Shown: positions 48,842 through 57,681, counted from the first letter of the stretch. The stretch is 64,000 nt of DNA from Halotalea alkalilenta DSM 17697 (GCF_000621205.1 NZ_KK211228.1:204246-268245); one strand, 5' to 3'. Numbers and translations: made by a program. The notes: generated by a model not told the origin, from the letters alone.

Positions 48842-48906
48842 CTTCCACTCGCGCGCCCCGCAGATGGCGGCACCGCTGCCTCTGAGCCGGGGCGCTGCGA
48901 CGCCTC

Positions 48907-49122
48907 TTAGCGCGCGAGCCCCTCGACCATCTCGGTGAGCTCGGTGAAGGCGCTCTGGAGATGCGCGTTGGTCGGATTCTCTCCCGTCTGTCGCAAGCAC
49001 TCGAGCACGCGCTGCCTCAGCTCCGGCCGCTCGCGCCCCAGTAGCTCGATCAATGCGGCGAATCCTACCTGCAGCGCCACTACCCGCCCGGCGTCGTCGA
49101 CCTGCGGCTGCTCTTCACTCAT
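48907..49122 (-). CDS. Small acidic protein, hypothetical
   Basis: The 71-residue, probably all-helical acidic protein has no signal peptide or membrane segment. A strong ribosome site (GAGGAGG) lies ahead of the ATG. Helices would span about residues 10-45 and 53-70. I do not recognise the family. It is monocistronic and converges with the small membrane protein gene. Confidence 0.6.
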   Translation of the reverse strand: MSEEQPQVDDAGRVVALQVGFAALIELLGRERPELRQRVLECLRQTGENPTNAHLQSAFTELTEMVEGLAR

Positions 49123-49325
49123 CCCTCGCCCTCCTCAAAGCCCATGTCCGCGACAGCGAGCGCCATCACCAGCCTGCAAACTAGCCTCTTCGACGGCACT
49201 CGACAATCTTAGCGGCATCGGCAAAGGAGCGCGCAGCCCTTGGACTTCGAGTCTCTGACGCTGGTCTCGAGGAAGCCGCGCGCCCCTGCCGCTTTCGACG
49301 TTCACTCGTTGAGGAAGCGGCTCGG

Positions 49326-49685
49326 CTAATGCTCGCGATGGAAGATCATGCCGCCATGGTGGAGTTCATCATCGTCGACGAAGGTGCCATCGGCCGTGAA
49401 CCCGGTATCGTCCCAATAGTCGATGTGATTGCCATTCACCTCGTAACGGCCCTGATAGGCGCTCTGGCGGCTGCCCCTGGCCTCGTCGTAGCGGCCGTTC
49501 GACAGGAGCTCCTGCCGAACGTGGCCATCGCCTGTGACCCACATGCCGACATAAGGATGTTGCTGCATACTCCGCTCCTCCTGACTAACAGCGCTTTCTG
49601 TCGCTGGCTGATTTACCTGGGCTGCCGAGGGCTGCGCCTGGACGATGGCGAAGCCGCAGGCAGCCAGCGTGATGATCGCTTTCAC
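49326..49685 (-). CDS. Secreted Atu4866-domain protein
   Basis: The 119-residue protein has a signal peptide (cleavage near Pro-Ser-Ala-Ala at residues 19-22). A small beta-rich domain follows: Tyr-Val-Gly-Met-Trp-Val-Thr, Arg-Gln-Glu-Leu-Leu, Gly-Arg-Tyr-Asp-Glu-Ala-Arg, Tyr-Gln-Gly-Arg-Tyr and Asp-Tyr-Trp-Asp-Asp-Thr-Gly-Phe. This matches the Atu4866 domain from Agrobacterium, often found beside reductases; its function is unknown. The start overlaps the preceding SnoaL-like gene by 4 bp. Confidence 0.78.
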   Translation of the reverse strand: MKAIITLAACGFAIVQAQPSAAQVNQPATESAVSQEERSMQQHPYVGMWVTGDGHVRQELLSNGRYDEARGSRQSAYQGRYEVNGNHIDYWDDTGFTADGTFVDDDELHHGGMIFHREH

Positions 49686-50218
49686 TGGTCTTGACCTCCT
49701 GCCCGAGGTGCCGGAATGCGCTCCAGCACGGCGTCATAGGGAGCAAGATCGAGAAATGCGGTCACCTCCACCGCTTGCCCATCGCGCATGCGCAGTATCC
49801 AGGCATAGCTGTTGCGATAGGGAACGTCATCCTGGGCCATGCCTTCGCCGTCCCAGTTGACGATCACATGCTCGCCGTCCGCCCAGACCTGCTTGGCCAC
49901 CGGGCGCACGGGGCTCGACAGGCGAGAGGCGAACGGGCGTACGGCGCGGTCGATGAAGACCTCGCGCCCCTCGAAGGTGCCAGCGCTCGGGCTGGACCCT
50001 TCGATCGTCCAGACCACATCGGTGGCCAGCAGTTCGTCGAAGAATCTGGTTCCACCCGCCGCCCAGCGCTCGAACGCCTGGGTGACGATCCGCTTGTTGC
50101 GGGACTCGGCGCCTGCGGCTTCGGTTGCGTTCGCCGAGGGCGACGACACGGCGACGCAGGCGATCACTCCCAAGGCCAGGAGGCCCGCGCGGATGCTGTG
50201 AGAAGTCAGTGATGCCAT
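49682..50218 (-). CDS. Secreted SnoaL-like/NTF2-fold protein
   Basis: The 178-residue protein has a signal peptide (residues 1 to about 32, ending Ala-Asn-Ala). A SnoaL-like domain follows: Ala-Phe-Glu-Arg-Trp-Ala-Ala-Gly-Gly, Val-Val-Trp-Thr-Ile-Glu-Gly, and Phe-Glu-Gly-Arg-Glu near residue 87. AAAGGAG lies 8 bases before ATG 50218, whereas the GTG six codons earlier overlaps it. Such proteins range from isomerases to binding proteins. It is in an operon with oxidoreductases. Confidence 0.78.
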   Translation of the reverse strand: MASLTSHSIRAGLLALGVIACVAVSSPSANATEAAGAESRNKRIVTQAFERWAAGGTRFFDELLATDVVWTIEGSSPSAGTFEGREVFIDRAVRPFASRLSSPVRPVAKQVWADGEHVIVNWDGEGMAQDDVPYRNSYAWILRMRDGQAVEVTAFLDLAPYDAVLERIPAPRAGGQDQ

Positions 50219-50251
50219 GGTATTCGCTCCTTTCACCGATGAAATGTAGTG

Positions 50252-50818
50252 TCAGCCGTTGGGATGGGGGACGATCGCGTCGATCTCCTCCCGCGAAACG
50301 AGCCGCACCGAGGTGTGCTCGCGAACGATCTTCCAGCCGTCCGGGGTGCACTCCCAGACCAGTGAGGTGCGCGCTCGATTGCCGACGATCTCCCCCTGCG
50401 CGGTTTCGAGGCGCGCCGCGAACTCGAGGGTGGAGGCGGCAAGACGGCCACCGTCGATGACGTCCGGACCGTCCATCACGCTGTGCCGGGCCTCCCTCAG
50501 CTCGTTGAACGGCCCCGTCCAGAGCGAGGCCCATTCGCTCGCGCTGCGCCCCACCCGGTGCTGGAGATCGAAGTTGTCGTAGAGCACTACATCACTGGAA
50601 TCCCAGTGATAGAGGTGGCCCAACCTCTGGCGAAAATCGAAAGAATCGCCGGGATGCTTCTCCCATCCGACCATGATCCATTCGCGGTGAAGCTCACCCG
50701 GGCTCGCCGGGCCGCTGGCGGCGCACGTCGCGGGCTGGATTTCGTTGTCCGCCTGCGCGGCGATCGGCAGGCTGACCAAAGCAGCGGCCAGCAGCAGTGA
50801 GGCATGAATCGAACGCAT
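50252..50818 (-). CDS. Secreted NTF2/SnoaL-like protein, second copy type
   Basis: The 188-residue protein has a signal peptide ending near Ala-Gln-Ala (residues 20-22). A probable NTF2-fold domain follows, with Asp-Ser-Phe-Asp-Phe-Arg-Gln-Arg, Val-Leu-Tyr-Asp-Asn-Phe-Asp and a late Val-Trp-Glu-Cys-Thr-Pro-Asp-Gly-Trp-Lys strand. It is not a recent duplicate of the neighbour, as sequences differ widely. It lies 33 bp upstream of that gene on the same strand. Confidence 0.7.
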   Translation of the reverse strand: MRSIHASLLLAAALVSLPIAAQADNEIQPATCAASGPASPGELHREWIMVGWEKHPGDSFDFRQRLGHLYHWDSSDVVLYDNFDLQHRVGRSASEWASLWTGPFNELREARHSVMDGPDVIDGGRLAASTLEFAARLETAQGEIVGNRARTSLVWECTPDGWKIVREHTSVRLVSREEIDAIVPHPNG

Positions 50819-50851
50819 CGTGGTTCTCTCGTGATATGGGTCGAGTGGCGA

Positions 50852-50929
50852 TCACGCTCTGCGGGTGATGGAGGTGCCGCCGAACATCAGCTGCTGCGCC
50901 ATTGGCCGCGCAATGAAGCGCGCCGGGAA
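50852..50929 (-). pseudogene. Remnant of an aldo-keto reductase C-terminus
   Basis: The minus strand encodes Phe-Pro-Ala-Arg-Phe-Ile-Ala-Arg-Pro-Met-Ala-Gln-Gln-Leu-Met-Phe-Gly-Gly, then a short different tail and a stop. This is the same C-terminus as the intact aldo-keto reductase at 51787. Bases 50876-50929 are identical to 51811-51864. No more of the gene remains upstream. Confidence 0.7.
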
Positions 50930-50979
50930 AACGCGGCGTTAAGCTGGCTAGCGATCGGTGTCCCGCGCTCTCCAGCCGA

Positions 50980-51717
50980 TCACCAGGGCTCGGGTTCCTG
51001 TCGGCCCAGAAAACCACCTGTCGTGCCGTCATCGGGCAGCAGCGCGGCCAGTACCGAAGCCTCCGCCCCTTCTTCCACGGTCTGGGCTCCCGGGCCACCG
51101 CCGTTCAAATCGGTCGCGGTGAATCCGGGCGCCACCGAGTTCACCTTGATGCTGGCACTCTTCAGCTCCTTGGCCAGAAGGATGGTTGCCATGTTGAGGG
51201 CGGCTTTCGCGCTGTTGTAGCCGGTCAACTGGACCGCCCCGTACTCCCAATCCGGATCGCTGTTTCGGGCAAGCGAGCCAAGGCCGCTCGACACGTTGAC
51301 GATCCGCGCCGAAGGCGCTTTCTTCAGAAGTGGCAACAGCGCCTGAGTGACCTCCAGCGTGCCGAAAAAATTGGTCTCGAAGAGACGGCGCACTTCGGCG
51401 AGATCCGCTTTGCCGAGGGGGCCGTCCAATGGCGAGCTCACCCCCGCGTTGTTGACGAGAATATCGAGCCTGCCGAAGCGCCTTTCGATATCCCGCGCGG
51501 CAGCAAGGATCGTGGCGCGATTCGTGACGTCCAGATGAACGAAATGGGCGTCGATCCCCTCCTCCTTGAGGGTCGTGGCGGCCGCCTCACCGCGCGCGGG
51601 ATCACGCGCCCCCAGCAAGACGACATGTCCGTGCCGGCCGATCCGGCGTGCCGTTTCGAATCCGATGCCCTTGTTTGCCCCGGTAATCAGGGCGACGCGG
51701 CTACGGTGGTCCGTCAT
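50980..51717 (-). CDS. Short-chain dehydrogenase/reductase
   Basis: The 245-residue cytosolic NAD(P)-dependent oxidoreductase has Thr-Gly-Ala-Asn-Lys-Gly-Ile-Gly (residues 13-20), Asn-Asn-Ala-Gly near 91, a catalytic Ser in Val-Asn-Val-Ser-Ser, and Tyr-Asn-Ser-Ala-Lys. The overall type resembles carbonyl-reductase-like SDRs. GGAG lies 6 bases before ATG 51717. It follows the aldo-keto reductase gene by 69 bp on the same strand, so co-transcription is likely. Confidence 0.88.
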   Translation of the reverse strand: MTDHRSRVALITGANKGIGFETARRIGRHGHVVLLGARDPARGEAAATTLKEEGIDAHFVHLDVTNRATILAAARDIERRFGRLDILVNNAGVSSPLDGPLGKADLAEVRRLFETNFFGTLEVTQALLPLLKKAPSARIVNVSSGLGSLARNSDPDWEYGAVQLTGYNSAKAALNMATILLAKELKSASIKVNSVAPGFTATDLNGGGPGAQTVEEGAEASVLAALLPDDGTTGGFLGRQEPEPW

Positions 51718-51786
51718 CACGTTCTCCTATCGCTGATGCTCGCCAGCCAGCGCCAACAGAGGATCAGTGCCAATTGCATGCCGTCA

Positions 51787-52857
51787 TTACCTGCGACCGA
51801 CTACCGTCGCGCCGCCGAACATCAGCTGCTGCGCCATTGGCCGCGCAATGAAGCGCGCCGGGAAGATCGGCGCCAGGGCGCTGGCCTGATCGAGCCGGGC
51901 AATCTGTGCATCGGTGAAGCTGACCTCCAGCGCGCCGAAGTTGTCCTCGGCCTGCGCGAGCGTGCGCGCACCGATGATCGGCGAGGCCACGGCCGGATTG
52001 AGCAGCGTCCAGGCAAGCGCCACCTGCGAACGGGAGGCACCCAGCTCCTCGGCGATTTCGCCCACTACGTCGGCGATCTCCAGCGCGTGCTGGTTCAAAT
52101 GGCCGGTGGAGGCGATGACGCCCTTGCGCGTCGGGGAAATCTCGGCTCCGTTCTCGTCGGTCAGGTCCGAACGGCCGTATTTGCCGGTGAGGACGCCGCC
52201 GCCGAGCGGAGACCAGGGCAGCACGCCAAGGCCCAGCGCCTGCGCCATCGGGATCAGCTCATGCTCGACGGAGCGCTCGACCAGGCTGTACTCGATCTGC
52301 AGCGCAACGAATGGAGACCATCCACGCAGGTCGGCGATCGTCTGCATCTGGGCGACGCGCCAGGCTGGCGTGTTGCAGATCGCGACGTAAAGGATCTTCC
52401 CAGCCCGCACCAGATCGTCGAGCGCCCGCATCACCTCCTCGGGCGTGGTGGTGAAGTCCCAGGCGTGGACGTGGAGCAGATCGATGCGATCGGTGTCGAG
52501 CTGGCGCAGGCTGGCCTCGACAGAGCGAACGAGGTTGAAGCGGTGGTTGCCGCCGGAATTCGGATTGCCCGGCTCGCGCGCCATGGTGAACTTGGTAGAA
52601 AGGACGATGCGCTCGCGCTTGTCCTTGATGAAGCCGCCAAGCATCTTCTCGGCGCTGCCATTGGTGTAGTTGACCGCGGTGTCGATGAAATTGCCGCCGC
52701 GATCGACGTAGGCGTCGAAGATCCGCTTCGCCTCGGCGTCGTCGGCCCCCCAGCCCCAGTCGGAGCCGAAGGTCATGGTGCCGAGCGCGAGGGGAGATAC
52801 ACGAAGACCGGATCGGCCGAGCAAGCGATAGTGGGCGAGTGAGTTGGATGTAGTCAT
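51787..52857 (-). CDS. Aldo-keto reductase
   Basis: The 356-residue NADPH-type oxidoreductase has a TIM barrel. The catalytic Asp-Thr-Ala-x-x-Tyr is at about residues 59-64, the Lys is in Ser-Thr-Lys-Phe, and the His is in Leu-His-Val-His. A late cofactor-binding Pro-Ile-Ile-Gly-Ala-Arg-Thr is also present. AAAGGA precedes the ATG. It starts a leftward operon and is divergent from an AraC regulator, a frequent pairing for aldehyde- or xenobiotic-inducible reductases. Substrate unknown. Confidence 0.92.
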   Translation of the reverse strand: MTTSNSLAHYRLLGRSGLRVSPLALGTMTFGSDWGWGADDAEAKRIFDAYVDRGGNFIDTAVNYTNGSAEKMLGGFIKDKRERIVLSTKFTMAREPGNPNSGGNHRFNLVRSVEASLRQLDTDRIDLLHVHAWDFTTTPEEVMRALDDLVRAGKILYVAICNTPAWRVAQMQTIADLRGWSPFVALQIEYSLVERSVEHELIPMAQALGLGVLPWSPLGGGVLTGKYGRSDLTDENGAEISPTRKGVIASTGHLNQHALEIADVVGEIAEELGASRSQVALAWTLLNPAVASPIIGARTLAQAEDNFGALEVSFTDAQIARLDQASALAPIFPARFIARPMAQQLMFGGATVVGRR

Positions 52858-53012
52858 TCGTTGAGATCCTTTCGGCGCCTGCGATTTGCGGCTGACCCGA
52901 AATATCTTCTTCCACCCTCCTCTCGCCGGGATATCCCGCTTGTCCGGCGTGCTTGCACGATCGTCCGAGGCTGGTCATTTGCGCTTTTGCGCCGTTCGGC
53001 CGCCGGCGTAAC

Positions 53013-53927
53013 ATGGCAGTCATGAACAGACTCGATACGCTCGTCGATCTCATCGGCCGCCATGCGCCAGCCGATGGCAGCCATGAGACCCCGATGCCGG
53101 GGGTGAAACTGCTTCGCGCGTCCTCCCCGACGATGCCGATGCCGGTGATCTATGCGCCCACGCTCTGCCTGATCGCCCAAGGCACCAAGCAAGCGGCCCT
53201 CGGTGAGACCACCTATCGCTACGACCCGGCCCATTTCCTGGTCGCTTCGGTCGAGCTGCCGGTGATGGGATCGGTCATCGAGGCAAGCTCGAGCCATCCT
53301 TATCTGTCGCTACAGCTCGACCTGGATTCGGCCGAACTATCGGATCTCGCGATCCGCTACCCGGCATCGGCCGGGGAAGAGGTCACGAGCCCGGCCGGGC
53401 TGACGCTGAACAGAACCACCCCTGCGTTGCTCGATGCGGCGATACGCCTGGTGGGATTACTGGATGCCCCGCACGACATCGACGCGCTGGCACCGCTCAC
53501 CATTCGTGAAATCCTCTATCGCCTCTTGACCGGGCCCGACAGCAGCGTCGTCCGTCACATGGCCCAGGCGGACAGCCGGCTCAACCAGATCGCCCGCGCG
53601 ATCGTTTGGATCAGGGCGCACTTCCGCGGCCCCTGCCGCATCGAACATGCCGCAGAGGTCGCGGGAATGAGTCGCTCCACCTTCCACCTTCACTTCAAGG
53701 CCGTCACGACCATGAGCCCCATCGAGTTCCGCACTCAACTGCGCATGCAGGAAGCGCGTCGGCTGATGGTGAGCGATGCAGCGGACGCGGCCAGTGCCGG
53801 CTTCCAGGTCGGCTATGAAAGCCCTTCGCAGTTCAGCCGCGACTATGCCCGGATATTCGGCATGCCGCCGGCAAGACATGCCAGCCAGACCAGGGGGCAA
53901 ATCACCCCGCGGCAGGCTGGATATTAG
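53013..53927 (+). CDS. AraC-family regulator divergent from the aldo-keto reductase
   Basis: The 304-residue regulator has an N-terminal AraC_N domain, with Ile-Tyr-Ala-Pro-Thr-Leu-Cys-Leu-Ile-Ala-Gln-Gly near residue 45. A C-terminal double helix-turn-helix follows: Ala-Gly-Met-Ser-Arg-Ser-Thr-Phe-His-Leu-His-Phe and Val-Gly-Tyr-Glu-Ser-Pro-Ser-Gln-Phe-Ser-Arg-Asp-Tyr. The ribosome site is weak, and ATG 53022 is an alternative start. The type is common next to aldehyde reductases and likely controls the operon at 49326-52857. Confidence 0.88.
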   Translation: MAVMNRLDTLVDLIGRHAPADGSHETPMPGVKLLRASSPTMPMPVIYAPTLCLIAQGTKQAALGETTYRYDPAHFLVASVELPVMGSVIEASSSHPYLSLQLDLDSAELSDLAIRYPASAGEEVTSPAGLTLNRTTPALLDAAIRLVGLLDAPHDIDALAPLTIREILYRLLTGPDSSVVRHMAQADSRLNQIARAIVWIRAHFRGPCRIEHAAEVAGMSRSTFHLHFKAVTTMSPIEFRTQLRMQEARRLMVSDAADAASAGFQVGYESPSQFSRDYARIFGMPPARHASQTRGQITPRQAGY

Positions 53928-54023
53928 AGGGGCGAGCCTTTTGCGACAGGCTCGTCGAGTACCGCTCACTCATCCGGGGTGTCGCTCAGCCGGCTCCCGT
54001 TCGGTCGTCGGAGCGTCCCTTGG

Positions 54024-55025
54024 TCATTCGACATCCTTCTCCACGGTGGCGCCGGCTCGGACAAGCTCGTCCAGGAACCATTCGGTGTCCATTAGAAGCT
54101 CCGGAAAGTAGAGACCTGGAGGGGCCGGCGGCCGGCCTTCCAGACCCAGGACGGTCGATAGCGCCAGCACAATGCTGAGCCCCGTCAACGCAGCCTGCCC
54201 TTTCGGGAACTCGATGGTCGAACGGCGTGATCTCGGGATAGCGCCGATTTCGCCGTCGATTTCCACGATCAGCTCGGTGGCGATGTCGCCTCCCCGCAGG
54301 CGGCTCGACGACACACCGGTCGCGAGATCGAAGCGCACGTCCTGCGCACCTGTCACGGCATGGAGGCTGACGATGTCATACGGTGCGAACGCGATGGCCT
54401 CGAGCTCCCTGCCATCGATGGCACTGACCATTCTTCGGGCCGCGTCCCCGGACAGCCAAACGCGCCGTCCCCCCTCAAAGGCCAGGGCACCGGTGCCACC
54501 TTCCCCTCCCCGCTCCATGTCCGCGATGGCAGCGGGGCCGGTCGGGTCGAGCTCATCCACGATCGCCCCGACCCTGATGGCACGCACGCTGTCCAAGGTC
54601 TTTGCGATCAGCTGGGTGAGAAAGACCGCGGGCCCACCGTGCCAATGACTGGCGAGCACGATGGGGGCCGCTCGAGGGCGGCGGATGAAATGCGCCATCT
54701 CGGCACCGACTTCGACCAGCCAGTTGCCGATGCTCAGGTAGGGGATCCCCCTCTCCTGCGCGCATGCCAGGCCATGAAGACCCTCGTCGGGCGCCATCAT
54801 GACCACGGCGGCCAGGCAAACGTCGCGGCCAAGTCCCAGCCCAGGGCTTTCGACGTCGAGCTTCACCGCTTCGGCCGGACTCACTTCCCGGGCGACCGCC
54901 CTCGCCTTCGCCAAATCGCGCCCGCCGATCAGGATCGGCAGATCAGGATGCCGCTGGCGAAAGAACCTGACCGCTTGACGCCCAACTATTCCCGAACCGC
55001 CGACGAACAGCACCTGTCCTCTCAT
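54024..55025 (-). CDS. Saccharopine-dehydrogenase-like NAD(P)-binding protein
   Basis: The 333-residue protein starts with a Rossmann loop Gly-Gly-Ser-Gly-Ile-Val-Gly (residues 9-15) and Ile-Gly-Gly-Arg-Asp after the second strand, as in saccharopine dehydrogenase-like proteins. A middle His-Trp-His-Gly-Gly-Pro segment is unusual. GGAG lies 6 bases before ATG 55025; the frame is open further upstream without support. The lysine pathway is unlikely; reductases of this shape act on varied substrates. It stands alone between convergent and divergent genes. Confidence 0.7.
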   Translation of the reverse strand: MRGQVLFVGGSGIVGRQAVRFFRQRHPDLPILIGGRDLAKARAVAREVSPAEAVKLDVESPGLGLGRDVCLAAVVMMAPDEGLHGLACAQERGIPYLSIGNWLVEVGAEMAHFIRRPRAAPIVLASHWHGGPAVFLTQLIAKTLDSVRAIRVGAIVDELDPTGPAAIADMERGGEGGTGALAFEGGRRVWLSGDAARRMVSAIDGRELEAIAFAPYDIVSLHAVTGAQDVRFDLATGVSSSRLRGGDIATELIVEIDGEIGAIPRSRRSTIEFPKGQAALTGLSIVLALSTVLGLEGRPPAPPGLYFPELLMDTEWFLDELVRAGATVEKDVE

Positions 55026-55148
55026 CATCTTCTCCATTACCAAAAACCTCATGTTTGAATTCTCGGCCTGCCCACCGGCGCTCGGTGGAACTGGCGCATA
55101 TCCCCGGTGAGGTTGCGCTGCACAACCCACGCAGGGACCTATGCACGT

Positions 55149-56258
55149 TCAATGCGATGGATAGCGCCTCTCCAGCCAGGCAATCGCCAGCCGGTTCAAT
55201 TCCGCCGGCTTCTCTTCGGGCGTCCAATGCCAGCAATCGGCAAGCACATACCTGTCGAGATCCTTCACGTACGCATCCATTGCATCGGTCATGCTTGGCC
55301 TGAGAACCACGTCATTGGCTGCGGATACCATCAGCGAAGGCACATGGATGGTCTGGTCGATATCGCGTCCCGCATGCCAGTTGCGCGAAATATTGCGATA
55401 CCAGTTGATACCCGGCGTGAAGCCGGTGCGCTCGAAGTGTCGGAGGTAGAAATTCAGCTCCTGTGCGTTCAGGACATCCCGCCCCGGAAGACGATCCGGC
55501 AGGGGCTGCCCGTAGTACGCCATGTGCCCCAGCTCAGGCGGCAGTTCGTCCCAATCGGCGCTGGTGATCAGGTCCTTGCGCAGCGCGCTTCGCAATGTGC
55601 CGCGCACGTCCTGGTTCATCACCTCGTCGGCCGCTTTCCCGTCCTGGAACATCAGCACGTACATCTCGGGACGGTAGACTTCGCGCATTTGCGCGATCGG
55701 ATCGACATTCGGATCGGCGACGAAGGTTCGCCCCTTCGGCAACACGGCGTTGACCAGCACTGGGTGCAGCCAGAGCATCCAGTGGGGAATGTGTGGTGTA
55801 TTGAGCGCAATCACTCCGGCGATCCGCTCCTGGTAGAAAAGCGGCATCTGCCAGGCGAGCAGACCGCCCCAGTCATGGCCCATCAATACCGCCCGCTCCA
55901 CCCCAAGCGCGTCGAGCAGGCCGACGAGATCCGCTGTCAGCTGGGCAACGTCATAGTCCTCGACCGCTTCTGGCCTGTCGCTCAGCCCATAGCCGCGCAG
56001 GTCGGGGACGATGACGCGATAGCCCGCGGCAGCGAGCGCGGGTATCTGATGGCGCCAGGTGTAGGCCAGCCCAGGGAAGCCGTGCAGCAGGACGATGGCC
56101 GGACCTGAACCGGCCTCATACACCGCCAGGTCGATCCCATTGGTTCTGACCATGCGAACCGGCGGCATGGTCGCCTGCAGGGCAAAAGCAGGCATGGCCG
56201 TGATCATCGCCGCCGCACCGAAACCTGCGAGCAGCGCCCTGCGAGAAAGATTGATCAT
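55149..56258 (-). CDS. Exported epoxide-hydrolase-like alpha/beta hydrolase
   Basis: The 369-residue protein has a twin-arginine type leader (Ser-Arg-Arg-Ala-Leu-Leu at residues 5-10, hydrophobic to about 27). The hydrolase fold has oxyanion His-Gly-Phe-Pro-Gly (59-63) and nucleophile Asp129 in Gly-His-Asp-Trp-Gly-Gly. It also has a Ser-Asp-Arg-Pro segment and a late Cys-Trp-His-Trp with the catalytic His. An Asp nucleophile indicates epoxide hydrolase or haloalkane dehalogenase; the Trp pattern is closer to epoxide hydrolase. A clear operator lies upstream. Confidence 0.85.
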   Translation of the reverse strand: MINLSRRALLAGFGAAAMITAMPAFALQATMPPVRMVRTNGIDLAVYEAGSGPAIVLLHGFPGLAYTWRHQIPALAAAGYRVIVPDLRGYGLSDRPEAVEDYDVAQLTADLVGLLDALGVERAVLMGHDWGGLLAWQMPLFYQERIAGVIALNTPHIPHWMLWLHPVLVNAVLPKGRTFVADPNVDPIAQMREVYRPEMYVLMFQDGKAADEVMNQDVRGTLRSALRKDLITSADWDELPPELGHMAYYGQPLPDRLPGRDVLNAQELNFYLRHFERTGFTPGINWYRNISRNWHAGRDIDQTIHVPSLMVSAANDVVLRPSMTDAMDAYVKDLDRYVLADCWHWTPEEKPAELNRLAIAWLERRYPSH

Positions 56259-56713
56259 GATTTTTCCTTGGAAATTACTCCGCAGCGGATGCGCAACGTC
56301 GTTCGCACCTGGTGCGAGCGCGGAGGTCGCGTTACGAAGGTGCTCGACGCAGGCACAAAGGCCTCCATTACCGGACTAGATGCCCGGCACGGCTTGCCCA
56401 CCAACCCTACCTTTAGTAAGTTACTATAGGTAGAATTAGCTTTGAACCGATGTTGTCAAGCGGGGAGTTCATTCGATGGAAAACCGCCGAGGGCCAACGG
56501 AGCAGCGCGGCTGCTCGACGCGACCCTAGCGATGACACAGAGCGATGACGCATGAGGAGGCTACCGGCGCGCGGATAAGCGTTGCAGCCAAGGCTCACAA
56601 TGAAGTCCACATCCAAACCAAAGACGGACACGCAGGCCGATGGGCTGGGTGTCCGTAAAAGACTGCGAATCGGAACAGCACGGGTCAGTCTGGCTGCGTT
56701 CGCGCCAGCGCTT
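56259..56713. other. Intergenic region upstream of the epoxide-hydrolase-like gene
   Basis: This stretch of about 450 bp holds the 56407-56433 operator and otherwise no supported gene. Small frames overlap the neighbouring hydrolase or lack ribosome sites. The part at 56434-56713 looks non-coding. Confidence 0.5.
56407..56433. promoter_or_regulatory. 27-bp palindromic operator, HxlR-like motif
   Basis: CTACCTTTAGTAA and TTACTATAGGTAG are inverted around a central G with one mismatch in 13. The ACTATAGGTA core resembles sites of HxlR-family redox regulators in proteobacteria (recalled, unverified). It lies about 150 bp upstream of the exported hydrolase gene. No HxlR gene is in the window. 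Confidence 0.6.
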
Positions 56714-57484
56714 TCACTCGGCGCTGGCCTCAATGCTGGACACAGCGTCCAGGATCACACGGGCCACGTCCGCCGGCCGCGATTGCTGCGGCACGTGGCT
56801 GGTGGGCAGCGAGGTGACCTTGGCGCCGATCTCGTTTGCCATCGTGTGCTGCAGTTCGGGCGGGATCATGCGGTCGTTCTCCCCCACGATGTACCACGAA
56901 GGCTTGGTCTTCCAAGCCGCCGTCGATACCGCTTCGCCAAAGGCGGAGGCCTTGATCGGCCCTTGCGTGGCCGCCATGACGCGCGCCTGCCCGGCGGGAA
57001 CGTCCTGGGCGAAATCCTCGGCGACCCCTTGCGGCGTCAGGCGCAGCCAGCCATGATCGTCCGCGACGATACTGGCCAGACCCGGTGCCACTGGCTGGTC
57101 ATGTGTCAGAGATTCGACCGACTGTCCGCTGTCGGGCACGTATGCCGCGACGTAGACCAGATTGGAGACCTTGGGATGATTGCCCGCCTCGGTGATCACC
57201 ACCCCGCCCCAGGAATGGCCGACCAGGACGACGTCGCCGGGCTGATTGTCGATGGCCCGCGTAGTAGCGGCCACGTCGCCGGCCAGCGATTCGAGCGGAT
57301 TCTGGACCGCCTGCACCTGCACCCCTTCGTCCTGCAGCAGCGAAATCACCTTGGCCCAGTCGGACCCGTCGGCGAAGGCACCGTGGGTGATCACGACCGA
57401 AGGCTGGGCGGCCAGCGCCGGTGCGGAAAAGCCCGTCACCAGGCTGAGGGTCAGGAAGGCGGTTGCGATACTATAGCGTTTCAT
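56714..57484 (-). CDS. Secreted alpha/beta hydrolase
   Basis: The 256-residue protein has a signal peptide cleaved near Ala-Leu-Ala-Ala (residues 23-26). The hydrolase fold shows oxyanion Thr-His-Gly-Ala-Phe-Ala-Asp-Gly (33-40), nucleophile Ser91 in Gly-His-Ser-Trp-Gly-Gly, acid in Glu-Asn-Asp-Arg-Met-Ile-Pro, and His in Thr-Ser-His-Val-Pro. It resembles the esterase-like proteins often listed beside aryl or salicylate esterases. AAAGGAG precedes the ATG. It is divergent from the HD/LuxR gene and may be its target. Confidence 0.85.
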   Translation of the reverse strand: MKRYSIATAFLTLSLVTGFSAPALAAQPSVVITHGAFADGSDWAKVISLLQDEGVQVQAVQNPLESLAGDVAATTRAIDNQPGDVVLVGHSWGGVVITEAGNHPKVSNLVYVAAYVPDSGQSVESLTHDQPVAPGLASIVADDHGWLRLTPQGVAEDFAQDVPAGQARVMAATQGPIKASAFGEAVSTAAWKTKPSWYIVGENDRMIPPELQHTMANEIGAKVTSLPTSHVPQQSRPADVARVILDAVSSIEASAE

Positions 57485-57681
57485 GGAAAGGCTCCTTTCA
57501 CTGCGTTCTCAAGCATCGGAAGTCGTGCTTGTGGAGTTGCAGTATTCCGGCCCGGCGCTTCGACCGGCATCGGTCGATCAACCGATACCCGCCCGATGAG
57601 CGGTGCCGCTATAGTCCATCCCGCATCCGTTCCCTCCCCCATCACACCATCCATCACACCATCCATCTCACCACTGGCCTT

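Noticed and set aside
57641-57672. Short direct repeat of CACACCATCCAT before the HD/LuxR gene
   Set aside because: Only about two copies; too short for a CRISPR or a phase-variable tract of note.
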